This document shows, one piece after another, positions 22,145 through 37,119 of a stretch of DNA of 64,000 nucleotides. This stretch comes from Primulina eburnea (taxonomy: Eukaryota; Streptophyta; Magnoliopsida; Lamiales; Gesneriaceae). The position numbers were made by a program, and so were the translations under genes. Where the stretch lies: contig NC_133104.1 of assembly GCF_022965805.1 (NCBI RefSeq), positions 42,080,682 through 42,144,681 of the forward strand. Direction: 5' to 3'. The notes below the pieces were generated by a model. The model did not search any database, was not told the origin of the DNA, and was given only the letters and a program-made list of their open reading frames with translations. Position 1 is the stretch's first letter; each line of letters begins with the position of its first letter.

Positions 22145-22982
22145 ATTCAAGAAATTTTTTTTAGTAATGAATCAAATAAAAACACCCGACGAATCTAATT
22201 AACTTGAACATTAAGAAATGATCGAAAATTTGCTCGACAATGACAACGATTTTAATTCAAATCAAAGGGTAAAAGACAACGGTTTTGGTCTTTTGAGTCT
22301 TATTGATTCAGATTTTACTTGCAATGTCTTATTCTTTTCTTCGTTGAAAAATCGGTTCAACATTTCAAATTCTATGTAAATTTATACAATAGATCGGATA
22401 TTTAATGAATTGTGGACTTATCACCTGAACCGACGACCTATTAGCTTGCGGAGCTCTCCATTACTTGATAAGCCCACGAGGTGAGCATTCAACCAAATAG
22501 AACCGAATTTTTTTCAAACTGAAACGATCAGTTTATTTACCCTAACCAACAATAAAAATCGGTTAATCCAGTTATGATTGAAGTAACCGATTTTTTAAAA
22601 AAATAATAGGAAAAATTATGATGAATTTTAGGGTTAAAATCATGTGCTACACAAATATTTAAAAATATATGAAAAATAATATTATTTAAAATATGGTTAA
22701 TTCAATTAACTGATTAAAAATCAAAATCAAAATCGAACCGAATTAACCGATTTGACAAAAAAAATTTAAATGAAGCAAAATTTCAAAATAACCGAATTGT
22801 CGAATTGGGTTTTTCTCTTATTTCGATTTAACTGAAAATTTGTTCACTCACAATAATATTCTTCAAGATTTGACTTGATTTAATGCATTTCAATCCAAAT
22901 CACTCGCATGTCAAATATTTTATTCATCCTTAAAAGCAAATCTTGTAAAATAAACGAAATCCCCTGTACAAGACTTTGACAT
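22145..22982. other. AT-rich intergenic DNA
   Basis: No gene. Contains AACCG-rich degenerate sequence of unknown origin around 22.5-22.8 kb. Confidence 0.4.
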
Positions 22983-22991
22983 AAATATTAC

Positions 22992-23173
22992 GACAAAAAC
23001 TTGTGTGAGACGATCTCGCGGGTCGTATTCGTGAGACGGATCTCTTATTTGGGTTATCCATGAAAAAATATTATTTTCTATGCTAAGAGTATCACTTTTT
23101 ATTATGAATATTGGTAGGGTTGACCCATCTCACAGATTAAAATCCGTGAGACGGTCTCACATGAGACCCACTC
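22992..23173 (+). mobile_element. GAGACGGTCTC MITE copy 6, upstream of GA2ox
   Basis: 182 bp, flanked by exact AAATATTAC duplications (22983-22991 and 23174-23182). It ends about 560 bp before the GA2ox start codon, so it sits in the likely promoter region. Confidence 0.9.
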
Positions 23174-23733
23174 AAATATTACAAGCAAATTGCATTAACA
23201 TCCGTTGTAAAAATTCCAAAAAACAGAAAACGCAATGTACAAAATTAATTGCATTTGGAACTTTGTTTTTAAAAACTAGACATCAAACTCCTTGCAAATG
23301 AGAAAAATATGGTTAAGTTAAAAAAAAATAAAGTTCAACATGCCTGGTTTTTTTTTAAAAAAATGGATGACAAATTAGCCTATTAATATTTTTTCATGGG
23401 CGTTTTCTGAATTTCATACTTTTCATAGGGTTTTGTGCAATTGGCCACTAATACTATATAGGTGAAGAATATGCGCTGTTAATGATTGTAATTTAATGAT
23501 AATTATGACCCTAATCTTTTTACTTAATTCAGCAGATCCATCATATTTATCATATTATGTATATATTACATATACCTTCAGAATCTAAAAATGATACTGA
23601 AATTGGAAATCTATTGGTTCCCGAGTGACAGTATAAAATGGCGTCCATCTCCACTGCCCAACATGTAATATCAGCATTTAGCATCTTCCAACATATACGG
23701 CCCACGGCTCAGTTTTCCGCGAATATCACAGCC

Positions 23734-25591
<1,858 letters not shown>

Positions 25592-26774
25592 ACATTACCA
25601 ATATAGAAATTCTATGTTGACTTGCCCCATTAGCTACGTGCATCCAATTATATGTGTTAGGACTACCTATTAATGCATGTTCTACATTTATATGCGTCGA
25701 GAGAAATTTAAGAAAACAAACGAAGAATACATTTGTTTGACCAAGAATTTGAAATATAAAATTCTCAATTTTTAATATTTGTTAGGCCTTTGTTTTTCCA
25801 ACATATTTAGAGGTCATTATGAAATAAGAAAGGACACAATCTAAAAACATAAAATAAATTCGTTATACTTATATTGTGTTGAAATGCTCAATGTCCATGT
25901 GGTCTTTTTCTATGGAAAAACAAAAACGATAAACACAAAAGTGGACAATGAATCTGGGCTGCTTACCGAGAAACTTGAAAATGTAACTAATTATAACTTA
26001 TATTTTCTATTTTATTTAAAAAAAAAATACAAAAGTATAATATATTTGCATTACAATAACAACATACATAGGTACGGGAAAGTTCAAGAGAAGGCCACTT
26101 TCTTCGTCTACTCTCTCCCTTGATCGATCCTTTCAAACATCTGCATTCTTGTCCTTTACTGCCTTAGGCTTGCATACAGTTTCAACACTGTCCACCATGG
26201 ATTCAAACAAGTGTTGGAGCGAACAGATGAGGTAAAAAAAACTCACCTTATATAACTTCAACAATGTGCACGCATTAATCGGCCAAAATAGGATTGAGGA
26301 GAGCCAAATGTGGTTTCTCAAAGTGCTGATTTTTTTTTTGATAGGAAGTTTCTTAAAGTGCAGATTCAACTAATCATATACTTTGAAAATCACTCCATTG
26401 TTGTATACCCCCCAAAATAATGTTCCTTGTTGGCAGACGTCACCAATCCTGGAACCTACTAACATAGGTAGCCCTAAAAAACCTGAGAACTTCCACCCCT
26501 CTTGTTTAAAAGCAAAATTCATTTCAAACAGCGTTTAATGAGTAAAAATAATTGTCTACATAAGAACAGTGTTACAGGTGGGAAGTAATAACCTTGCAGC
26601 ATATCGAATTCCAAAATCTATGACAAATAACGTAACACATGGCATCAAGAACCAAAATCTATGACAAATAACGTAACACATGGCATCAAGAACAAATTAC
26701 AAGACAAAACACCACAGTTACACCACAGGTGTTCAACCACACCTGCTTATTGAAACAGAGCTCTTTGGAAGTTT
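25592..26774. other. Intergenic DNA between GA2ox and CacyBP-like genes
   Basis: AT-rich. It includes an exact 41-bp tandem duplication at 26611-26692 near the 3' end of the CacyBP-like gene. No other gene seen. Confidence 0.5.
26611..26692. repeat. Exact 41-bp tandem duplication
   Basis: Two identical adjacent 41-bp units, each starting CCAAAATCTATGACAAATAA and ending GGCATCAAGAA. They lie in the 3' flank or 3' UTR of the CacyBP-like gene. Confidence 0.9.
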
Positions 26775-28369
26775 TCAGCGATAATTATTCATAGGGTCAG
26801 CAGCTTTTCCAGATCTTGCATCAGTCCACGCTTTAGCTATTGTTCGCTTCATCTCCTCATCACCATCCTCATACATATTCTGCAAATGGATAATAACTCA
26901 TTTATTGCAAATACACATTGAGTAAGTTAAATTCGAGGTTGGATGAAGATACCTTCATCAAGTCCATTATACCAGCCATCGGGTCGCTGCCTTTGTCTAA
27001 ATTCGGCTTCAGCTGCACAGTTGTAATGAGAATAACTTAGTATTAAGTCTTAAAATAAAGAAAATTCATATCAGAGTGTCGAAGAATTACCTTATCATCT
27101 TTGAAGTGCAAATCCAACCAGTTACCCTTGGAAGCTTTAATTAAAGAGATAACCACCCTTTTAGGCTTCACAATCAATTTACATTTTTCAGGCACGATCT
27201 CCTTGTTTAGCTTAGGTACAGCACACCGATAGTTCTTCCCTTGTACATCATGGAATTTCACATCAAAGGACATTGGTTTGAAGTCTGTTTCAGTCTTCTC
27301 CTTGTCAACCCCCTCCAATGAGATATAAATCTAGGAAAGAAGAACAAAACTTGCCATTAATAACGGCTTATAAATAAAAGCAATAAAGAATCTCAGACAA
27401 ATAGCACATTTCAAAAATAAAACGTAATAAGTAGCATTAATCACAACGCAATAACTTATTGAAACAGGCAAGTCTATGCAACGAGTAATATCAGAAAAAA
27501 AGACTTCTACATAAACACGTAAGCTGCAAACTTCAACAGCTTGTATTGAAAAATCAGATATGGCCAATTCAAGTGTAATGGTGTAATCTTTCACTCAAGA
27601 GAGACAAGCATAGACGAAGACATGAACCCACCCTATGTCAAAAGACGAAGATATGCATTTCTACATCAACAAGACAAAAATCAATTACAAACATGAATTT
27701 AACCTTCAACTGATCACTGTCCTGATCCCAGCTAAAGGAACTAAGAGTAGCATAATTCAATGTCGGGTTTGATGCAGCCTTTGGTAGATTTGGTATTGGA
27801 GTCGGTATGTGTACAGCTGAAACTGGAGTTGGTGTTTGAGAAGATGGTTCCGCAGCAGCTTCAGTAGATAACTGGAAACAACGTCACAAGCAATTAGCAT
27901 AGAATGTTCAGACACAAAGTTATGAATGATAAAACACTCTTTTCTCCCATATTTTAAAATATTCAAGAATCCTCTTAACAAGTATCGTCGATAGGTGTTA
28001 CCATATCACAAACACACACACAGCTTAATTAAGAATGAAAGAGTAATAAGCTTTGTATGATCCAAATAGAATCCAGAGGAGCTCAATCGATCACAAGTAA
28101 TGATTTTTATCTAGTTCGTTTCAAATTAGATATAATCATCAACAAGAGATACCAAAAGGTAAACCGCCATTTAACCAATCAAATCGGAGCAGATACAAAG
28201 GAGATTCTACCAACTAAAACTCAAAAGAAAAAACAGCTAACGAGCCAAAAACCTTTTCTAAATAAAGAATCCCAGAGGAAATGATGGAGAGAACCCGAGG
28301 CCTCTTCGCTATGCTTTGAAGCTGTTTCAGTTCCTCCAAGTCTAGAAGCAAATCTTCACTGCCCGCCAT
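26775..28369 (-). CDS. Calcyclin-binding protein / SGS domain protein (CacyBP-SIP type)
   Basis: Homologue of CacyBP/SIP, an adaptor that in animals links SIAH-type E3 ligases to SKP1 and Hsp90-type chaperones. The plant role is less clear. Five exons: 28369-28253, 27871-27704, 27330-27091, 27012-26953 and 26879-26775; all phase 0, 229 residues, the family length. The N-terminal helical hairpin LDLEELKQLQSIAKRPRVLS is followed by a Pro/Thr-rich linker (PSSQTPTPVSAVHIPTP). A CS (p23-like) domain runs from about 80 to 175 (SSFSWDQDSDQLKIYISLEG ... GNWLDLHFKDDK). The C-terminal SGS part has DPMAGIMDLMKNMYEDGDEE, KRTIAKAWTDAR and DPMNNYR. Every splice site is canonical and the frame is open. Confidence 0.93.
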
Positions 28370-29442
28370 TTCAATCTCTCTGTCCAATGAAAACAAACAC
28401 TCTCCGAATTACTGAACTTCCCGATGAAGAAACAGTGGTTTTATGATGCTGAGGGCCTTGAATTCTAGTCTTCCAAAATGTAAATTGTAGGGTTTCGAGA
28501 TTTTAATCGCCAAAGAAGATTCTAGATTTCGTTTAATGATATTTGATACTGGACCGTCTGTTTTAATTGGGCTACATGTGATATTACTCATTTGGGCCCA
28601 GTTAATGAGCTAGATTTCTTCACACTGTGATACATATATTATGTATGAATTGATTAACCAACTTTTCAAATGTCTAATATTATGTTACACATATAAACAC
28701 GTGTGTCTCGATTGTTGGTAATTATAAATATTTTTAATTTTATGACACTTTAGTCAGTTAATTCATATTTAACAAATAAGCTAATAGAATTTAGATGATC
28801 CCAAACTATATATAAAATTTCTTGCCAGTCTGAACGTGAAAAAAGCACAAGTCCAAACAATTATATATATCCTTCGTACAATAAAGGGAACACAATATGT
28901 AATCTTCAACATATATATAGAGAATAATTTAGATAATATATTTACAATGATAAGTACTTGAATCCCGTCTTCATGGCTAACTTTTCCCAGAATAATTCGA
29001 CTACGGCGAATCCAGACAAATCAATGGCTCGCGCGCTGATGATCCACCACAAAATGAATATAAATCGATTGCATGATTTGATTTCTTTATTGTCTTGGAT
29101 CCAGCTTTCAAGAGCTTTCAAGTCATGTGATTTTCTTCGGATCGTGGAATATAGCTAATTTCTCCGCGACGTTCTCTAATTTTTGATAATAAATATACAA
29201 ACATACATATCCAAATCTAAACATATAAGATACACGGAAATGAAGAGTTAAATTGCTCTCAAAGAGTTAACTAATGGTAAATTTGTGTCTTTTAAATTAT
29301 CTCAAAATTAAATTTTTAGAATTGGCGATGTTATATGCATGTGTATATATAACAAACAGAAATAAAAGATATAGATAACTTAGTTTGGTGAGTACTGGAC
29401 TAATTCCTTCCTTTGAAATCGATAATATTACTACGGACTTCA
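28370..29442. other. Intergenic DNA between CacyBP-like and GH17 genes
   Basis: AT-rich. The two flanking genes are transcribed in the same direction. A 201-base open frame near 29.0 kb (+ strand) has no recognisable similarity. Confidence 0.45.
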
Positions 29443-31069
29443 CTATAATTGCCTTCTCAAGGAAAATTTGAAGGCCAGCAGATATAGTAGTACTGATTGC
29501 AGCAAACTCTCATATCCTTCGGTTTAACCTGTTCAAGTTCTATGGTAAGAAAAAGAAAAGGAAAAATGAAAGCGTATTTTGTTATTTTGTCGAGTTATTT
29601 ATTATCTAACACTGATCAACCATTTTTTTTGAAAAAAATAACATTCGAGGTTGATCGGTTCTATTTTCCGAATATCCTACGTGCATAGATGTTATTTATT
29701 ACAAATAAATGAAGATTGAATAAAATAAATAAATAAATTTAAAACATAAACAAGTATTTACCTGGTTTGCATTTGAAGTTAAGGAAATAGAAGCCGTGGA
29801 GGTTGACGAAGGATTCGAGAAAGCATAAAGCCCGATATTATAAGCCATCGTACCGTTGGGCTGGAACAATCCATAATTCCTCTCTGTCGTCGGGCCGGGT
29901 TTCATGTCTTCATTAAACAGAGCAAATAAATAAATCTCGAGTCTCGTGTTAGGTCTCAGTGGAGTCCCTTCATTTTCCAACTGCCGTCTAAACAAATTTC
30001 TATTATAAATCGCTGCGTTTTTTATGGTGGCTCCGATTTCTTTTGAATCTCCATTAGAAGGCCAGCCCGTTTCTGAAACCCGAACTTCTATTCCTCCGAA
30101 CCCTAATCTCGCCATGGCGAAAATGACTGCATCAACTTGAGCATACAACATGTTGTCGTAATGGAGATTTGTGTACGGGTCGACCATTCCTGGATTTGGG
30201 TTCATAAGTACGTAGTTCAAAGGAATATTATCCGGGTCATCTTTGAATGCGAAGTACGGGTACGCGTTGATCCAAAATGGGGACTTGGTTGTTGCAAGAA
30301 AGTTCAGAATCTGGGGCATTATCCCGTTGAGCTCCGTCTGGAAACATCCCGTTGAAGGCGGGTAGGATTCTTGAAGAACTGCTAGAGAATTTGGTGAGGA
30401 GACTTTAATGAATTGATCCAGTCCCAGTCGAACCAAAGCACTGTGGATGTTAAACATGGCGGGGACAAGGTAGGTTATCAGCGTGGTGTCACCGCCGGTG
30501 AAAACCTCATTCCCGACCGAGATTCCTGTAATCCTCGTAGAAGGAAAATAAGGTTTAATGTGAGTGTAAACCCATTGAAGGGCTTGGTTTGAGTCCGTTA
30601 ACGTGGGCAGAATTTCGTTTTCCACGGTCACGATGAGTTGCATAGTCGAGTTAGCAAACGATGTCAAGATTCGAGGGTTCGTGTCGTAGATTCGCGCTTT
30701 CGAAAGTTTAAGTGATTGCAGAAGATCAAGAACTTTATCTGGTGGTAGCAAATTGTCGGCCACTTGGCCATAGTTGATGCCCAGTGATTCTACGTCGCCA
30801 ATAAACCTTAAACCTGTAATCAATGTAAATCTCAATCAATATGATAATCACAACTTTTTAATTTGATATTTTGTTGGTCGTCCACGCATTCAATAATATG
30901 ATAATTAGAGTACTTATGGATGAACGAGGCTTCACCATATATATAAACACATGATCAAGAACGTACGCCAAAGCAAAAGGAGAGGAAGCTGCTTACCTGA
31001 TAAATTTAGAAAGATGGATGCAACAAGAATATGTATTAACACAAGATTCTTGCTCACGAGTTTTCCCAT
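29443..31069 (-). CDS. GH17 beta-1,3-glucanase, GPI-anchored type
   Basis: Glucan endo-1,3-beta-glucosidase acting on callose in the cell wall or at plasmodesmata. Exons: 31069-30997, 30813-29762 and 29508-29443; 396 residues. Exon 1 encodes a signal peptide (LVLIHILVASIFLNLSG). The GH17 core starts at GINYGQVADNLLPP. The acid/base Glu is in ISVGNEVFTGG (E127) and the nucleophile Glu in VRVSETGWPSNGD (E272). Other family blocks are PFWINAYPYFAF, LFNEDMKPGP and ERNYGLFQPNGT. A Ser/Thr-rich spacer (NPSSTSTASISLTSNANQ) precedes the last exon, which supplies a hydrophobic tail (SLLQSVLLYLLAFKFSLRRQ) typical of a GPI-anchor signal. There is no X8 (CBM43) domain. The acceptor of the last exon (ATATGAG) is weak but is the only one I found that keeps the tail in frame, so the final 21 residues are less certain. 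Confidence 0.9.
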
Positions 31070-32611
31070 TAGAGAAATTTTAAGCACTAATAAAATTATA
31101 GAAAATTGAAGAGGGCAGCAAGATTCCTGCAGGTTCCTATATATGATTCTTAGTAGCTAGTCAAGAAAAGGGAGAAAGGGGAATGAAATGGACGTAGAAA
31201 AGAGAAATTTATAGGTAGATCGAGTGTAGCGTGAATTCTTTTCTTTACTTGTTTGGTCTTTAGTTTATACGAAGGAGAGAAGGTTTCGTTCGGTTGGTGC
31301 TTTGCCTTTGGCAGTTTTAGTGGTTGCTTTGAATGACATGGTCTTCTTCTTATAATTTTGATAGCTTCTTTTTAAAGGGGCTATGGTATTGTGGTCTTAT
31401 AAGTTATACAAACTCTTTCTTCATGCAAAAGCAAAGAGGTCTTTGAATCCCGGCCATTGCTTTTGTTTTCAGATTATTTTTATTTATAATTAAAGCCCAA
31501 ATCAGTGGTATGGACGAAGTAAATATGCCTTCATTTATACTAGCGGTTAAGGCACACGCATTACGTGTAACATAATATTAGATATTTGACATATTGTTTA
31601 ATCAATTTATAAAATGAATATTTGACATTTGTAATTTGATATGAATATTATAATTAGTGTGTTTGTATACATTGTTGTGTATGGCAAAAAATCTATTTAA
31701 TTCTCTATCAAACTTAATTTCAAAAAAAAAATATATAATAATATTATGGTAGAAAAAAGAAAAGTTTTTTGCGTTAAAAATACTAACCGTAAGATTTTTT
31801 TTAAACTGAGAAGTTTTCAAATGTATTGGTATGGTTAGAGCTTCCATTTTTGGGGAAGATTTCAGATGTAGGATTGACGTGGTTGGAATTATTATAATTT
31901 ATATGTGATTTATATGTGGTGTTGAAGAGGAGAGTAAAAAGGGAAGAAATTTTGGTGTCCTCTTCAACCAGTTGTTCTAACCCACTCACACATAATAATA
32001 TAGTATAGATATTTATCTGAATTTTTTTATTTGAGAGTAAAAAGAATGGATATCTACTTATGTATTTTTATTTCTATTTGTGAGTATATAATATTACAAA
32101 ATTAATTAAATATGTTAAATTTATCAAGAAGAAACGATTTTTTGTTCTACGGAATCATTTGTAAATCTTCTCTTTTTATTTTAAAAAATAATTTGAATAA
32201 TGAATATTAACAAAATTATTTTGAAACTTTTTGTTTTATATTGTTGTACATGTATGTTAATATTAACACAAAGTCCGTATTTCTTAACAAATTCTACGAT
32301 CGAACGCATGAGGTCCGGTGCATATCCCCATCCATGCATTCAGTAGAAAATTTGAAATGAAATTTTTGGACGCAAAAATTATTAATAATATCTTTTAGTA
32401 GACACTTGTATGATTCATATCAATATTGTTTTTTTATTAGAACATTCATATAATTTTGTGAATATTGCTCGAATTTTTTCATTTTGAGTAAAGTTTACTA
32501 CACTAGATTACTAGAATTCAAGTAGATATCAACCTCGTATTTTTTATCCTTCACATGTAAAACCAATATAAACAGAGGGAAATTCCAATTTCAATCATGT
32601 AAGTTGGCATA
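31070..32611. other. AT-rich intergenic DNA upstream of the GH17 gene
   Basis: Presumed GH17 promoter at the left end, otherwise unassigned low-complexity sequence. Confidence 0.45.
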
Positions 32612-32620
32612 TTTTGATAT

Positions 32621-32802
32621 GAGTAGGTCTCATGTGAGACCGTCTCACGGATCCCAATCTGTGAGACGGGTCAACCCTACCCATATTTACAATAAAAAGT
32701 AATACTTTTTCCATAAAAAGTAATACTTTTTCATGGATTATCCAAATAAAGATCCGTCTCACAAAATACGACCCGTGAGACCGTCGCACACAAGTTTTTG
32801 CC
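32621..32802 (-). mobile_element. GAGACGGTCTC MITE copy 7
   Basis: 182 bp, reverse orientation, flanked by exact TTTTGATAT duplications (32612-32620 and 32803-32811). Confidence 0.9.
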
Positions 32803-32811
32803 TTTTGATAT

Positions 32812-34170
32812 TTAGTAATGTAATTCGTTAAAATTTGGTTTTCATCAAGTAACTCAATTTTTTTTTCTAAAACCAATAAATCCGTCGAATATTGCTTATT
32901 TTGTACTGATGCTCTTTTACATGACTTATGCGATGAAAATAAAGTTTATTTTACACACATTAAAATATACATAAACAAAAATAAAGAGAAACAAAAAAAA
33001 ATTTCATCTCATTTTAAAGTATTGGATGTCGTTTACTTTGTTTTTCTTTTTCTTTTTTATTAGATGAATTTTATGTTAATAATATGAGTTTTATTCTCGT
33101 CACAAATGTCACGTAGAGAGAATTAGTTTTAAATAAACAATATTCGATCAATTTAATGTTTTAGTAAAACAAAAACAATGTCAAATTACCATAAGAAAAC
33201 CAAATTTTGACAAGTTACATATTTAAACCCAAAGTAAACCAACTTACATGATTCAAATTCTATTTTCTCTATAAATAAAAAATATTTGTTGTTTCATGCT
33301 TTCAAACTAAGTTGACGACGGATGGAATAAATTGAAGTCACAATTATATATTCTCTTTATTTCAGTTGCGCTCGATTGGTATATATTATTTTTAAAAAAT
33401 ATTTACGAATGGTTAACATGTGGCAAACAATAATTTACTAATTTAGTCCATGCTTTAGGGGACCAATAACATGGATTAAAGTAACTGCAGTTTTTTTTTC
33501 CAAAAAAAAAAAACATTTCTTTTGAATATTGTAGAATATATATTTCCCATAAAAATTAAATAACTCTAATTTCCCCTTTATCATATACCTAATTGCTTTG
33601 CTTTCGTCCCTCGTTAATCATTCTCACGTTTAAGGAAATTAATATGTACCATGTATGTACGTATTTGAGAGACATCAGTGCGCAACTGATATAAATTATT
33701 ATCATTGAAAAAGTTTAAATTATTTTAAAATTAATTATATATTCATTATATAAAGACCGAGCGCTTGCCGCTTTACCAAAAACTATAGCTGGTGATAATG
33801 ATGCAACTCAAATCTTTTAAATCGCACAGCAGCTCAAGCATCACGGTTCGATCGCTCTAACAAGCAGGGACAATTATTGCACTCAATACATTATATCTTA
33901 TTAATATTATTATATCTTTTTTTACACAAATTATTATATTAGACACAAAGCTAGCACAATACAGGAAAATATTATTTTTTCATTTAACCAATGTTTTTTT
34001 TTAATCGAAAATCATTTGTCGGTTAAATCATTGTGCCTAGATAATATTTAATATGTCTTCACATTCTTTCGTTTATTGTAATTACCTATGGTACCTATTA
34101 TATATAGATGCTTCTTTTTCCACTTTTTAGATTAATTAATGTTGTATGGTATATATATTATTAAAATTAT
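32812..34170. other. AT-rich intergenic DNA
   Basis: No gene or element recognised. Confidence 0.45.
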
Positions 34171-34178
34171 ATGTTGAT

Positions 34179-34939
34179 CAAGGACGTATCTACATTAGGA
34201 TTATGGGAGGCTATGACCTAGCCAATTTTTTTTTTTTTTTTTTTTGGTATTTATATAGAGACCAAAATAATTAATAATGTAGTAAAATTCTTACCTTGTA
34301 TGCGTTGTTTCTCTGAAATTTTTACATAAAATTAGCCGTATGATTTTGGTTTCTCAAATCCTCAAAAGCAAAAACTTGTGTGAGACGGTCTCAGAGATCG
34401 TATTTTGTGAGACGAATCTCTTATTTGGATCATCCATGAAAAATTATTACTTTTTATACTAAGAGTGTTAATTTTTATTATGAATATTGGTAGGGTTGAC
34501 CCGTCTCACAAATAAAGATTCGTGAGATCTCTCACAAGAGATCTACTCAATTTCAAGTATAAGTACATATCCGTAGTCCCTTTTGTTTCAGATTAATGTT
34601 TAAATACTGTCAATAACCATTGTGTCATATGAATATATTAAAAAGTGAAATTTTTAACGACTGGGAGATTAAAAATTACAATTCTTGATTAATGAAAATC
34701 TAATTTGTTAATTTGATCAATTATTTGTTGTTGGATCAAAATAAATTATAAGGGTATGAAAAACATAAAAGTTTCAAATCATATTTACTATCGTATTACT
34801 CTGAATTCATGAAATTCTCAAATGAGTTTCAAAATGTATAATGTACATAATATTTATTATATTTTTTTGATAATAATATATAATTATTACATTAAGTTCA
34901 AACCAGCTAACTTTAGCTCCTGGACCCGTCCATGATGTA
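34179..34939. mobile_element. Possible hAT-like nonautonomous element
   Basis: Begins CAAGGACGTATC; the other end, reverse-complemented, begins CATGGACGGGTC five bases inside the stated end. ATGTTGAT occurs just before (34171-34178) and again at 34940-34947, consistent with an 8-bp duplication. It contains a 20-base T run and MITE copy 8. The offset between terminus and duplication makes the right boundary uncertain. Confidence 0.4.
34368..34548 (+). mobile_element. GAGACGGTCTC MITE copy 8
   Basis: Near full-length copy inside the possible hAT-like element. No clean flanking duplication. Confidence 0.8.
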
Positions 34940-34953
34940 ATGTTGATGATGTC

Positions 34954-35124
34954 CAGAGGCGGAGCCACATGGCCGGGTGGCCCAAATTTTTTTTAAATAT
35001 ATATGTAAATTTTGTATAGTTTTGAAATAATATTATATTAGTCCCGATAGATCAATTTAAAATATTAAATATTTTATAGTTTAAATTTCAGTCTGGGCGG
35101 AGCCATATTTCTGGCATGCCACTG
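34954..35124. mobile_element. Possible second small hAT-like element
   Basis: Starts CAGAGGCGGAGCC and ends GGCATGCCACTG, short imperfect inverted termini. ATGATGTC lies on the left and (ATG)ATGATGTC on the right. Confidence 0.35.
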
Positions 35125-36964
35125 ATGATGATGTCAAAAGCAAAATAATTATAATATGAATCATAACTGTGAGTTGTGAGCATGATACGCATAGTTGAAT
35201 ATCCCACTGCAGGCTCATTCAAACTTATAAGTTGATATTAATAAATATATATTACATGGATGATAGAAGACATAAAATCCCGAGTGTTTAATTGTTGATA
35301 GAGAATTAAGTTTCGTACGACTGAGTTATATATATATGGGATCCCTGTTGGCAAAAATTAGGAAACATTATTGGTGGAGGTTTCAAAGCAAAACTAAAGA
35401 AAAGTGGAAGAATTTGGTGAGTGGATAAGAAATCAAAGAGTAGAGAATGACAATGTGTTGCTTTAGTATTGTGTCTTTATCTTTAGATTCCTTGTCTTTC
35501 TGCGAAAGGCATTGAAAGATATCAATAAATTACTTCGATGAAGTTTTGAATGTCAATAATAAATCATGCTAGATTAAATAAAATCTACGGTTGAATTTAC
35601 TTATGCATGCCATAATTTTAAATACTTGTATATACATGCTTGATGATTGATGAATCTTGAGCACTCGTAAGCAAATTCAAGGGATGCTTGCGAGGGTACG
35701 TTTTTAAAGCTTCTTATTTTGTGGACTTGGATGCACGTTTTTCTCTGGCCCGGGAGGCATGAAAGATTAGGTAAACTGATCGTAGACACTACCCATCTAT
35801 AAACGCAGGACACGCTCCCCTATGTCCACGAGAGTGTCTACGTCGGAAATCTTTCCGATGTCCTACTAATATTTTCTTATTTGAGTGTGTGCAAACAATG
35901 CGACTCGGGCTCACCATATAAGGTCAAGAGTACTCACAAGAATTAAAGGACATATTCCAGCTCGGGATGTTGTCTACCCAGCTTATATTTTTGTGACATA
36001 TAAAACCTCGGTTGCTCTACAACGTAGTCTACTCCTGCATTGATGAGATCATTCATGTGTGTGCAGAATTAATATCCTTTTCAAAAGTTGATACATCGGT
36101 ACGTACGTAGGAATCGAGTTATATGTCAAGAGGAAGTTGGGTTTCTTCGGAAAATTAAATGGCCTTTGCCAAAAAGCAAACCCACCATCTCTTGTCTCCT
36201 TTCGGCCGTTAAGTACAAAAACACGCCTTTTCTCGCCTAAACTCAGAAACTTTGTAAGATTAATCGTCGAAGTCGTGGAAATGAATACAAAGCAAGATAC
36301 ATACATCAACGACGAATCAAACCCGAATTTTAATTTAAGAAGCACTGATTAATGTTTGATCCACAACTCAGTATATATTTCATGCATAAAAACTATACTA
36401 GAGTCATATATTATGCCTAAAATTTCATATTATATTGTGTTATTGATTAGTTATTATAAGATAGAATTGCATGATCTCGGTCTAAAACAATATTACTTAA
36501 TATATGATTCCCGTAAGTTAACGAAGAACAATTGGGATGTGCATGAAGAAAGGATTAAAATTTTCTAGAATGTATGATTTTAGAATAAAATTATTTTCAC
36601 TTTGTTGTATACTCAATTCACCTACAAATAGCAAATTATATTTTGTAAAATAATATTAAACTATTTAAATATCTACTTAAACTATTAGTCTAAATGGTAA
36701 CAAAGTAGATTCGTTAAAGTGGTGATTAGATGACACCAAAAAGATCACCCAAATGTGTGTGTTCATGTTAAAGAAATATATGTGCATTGGGAGCACACGT
36801 TGCATGCATCTACGATTTTTTGTCTATAATAAATATTTATTTTTTTGTTTTAATTTTTTTCTTTATATTTTGTTGGGAGTTGAGAGGGTTATTTTTTAAA
36901 AAAAAAAACAGTGAATCCCTTGAGGTATCGAAGATGGTTTTTATCCACCCCTATTTTATCATAC
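35125..36964. other. Intergenic DNA, no gene recognised
   Basis: A less AT-rich stretch near 35.66-36.35 kb has several open frames of 70-100 codons on both strands. None resembles a known family. Confidence 0.4.
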
Positions 36965-37119
36965 ACAAAAACTTTTCTGAAACAGTATCAAGAATCAATT
37001 TTACGAAACAAATATCTTATTTAAGTTACTCATAAAAGCTATTATTTTTTATTGTAAATATGGATAAGATTGTCTCGTCTCACGGACACGAATAAAAATC
37101 TGTGAAACCGTCTCACAAA
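36965..37119 (+). mobile_element. GAGACGGTCTC MITE copy 9 (degenerate)
   Basis: Recognisable by the central TTTTTATTGTAAATATGG segment and the ACCGTCTCACAAAT end. Many substitutions. Confidence 0.6.

Noticed and set aside
35601..36352. Possible gene from several 70-100 codon frames
   Set aside because: The frames lie on opposite strands, have no recognisable family and no supporting splice structure.
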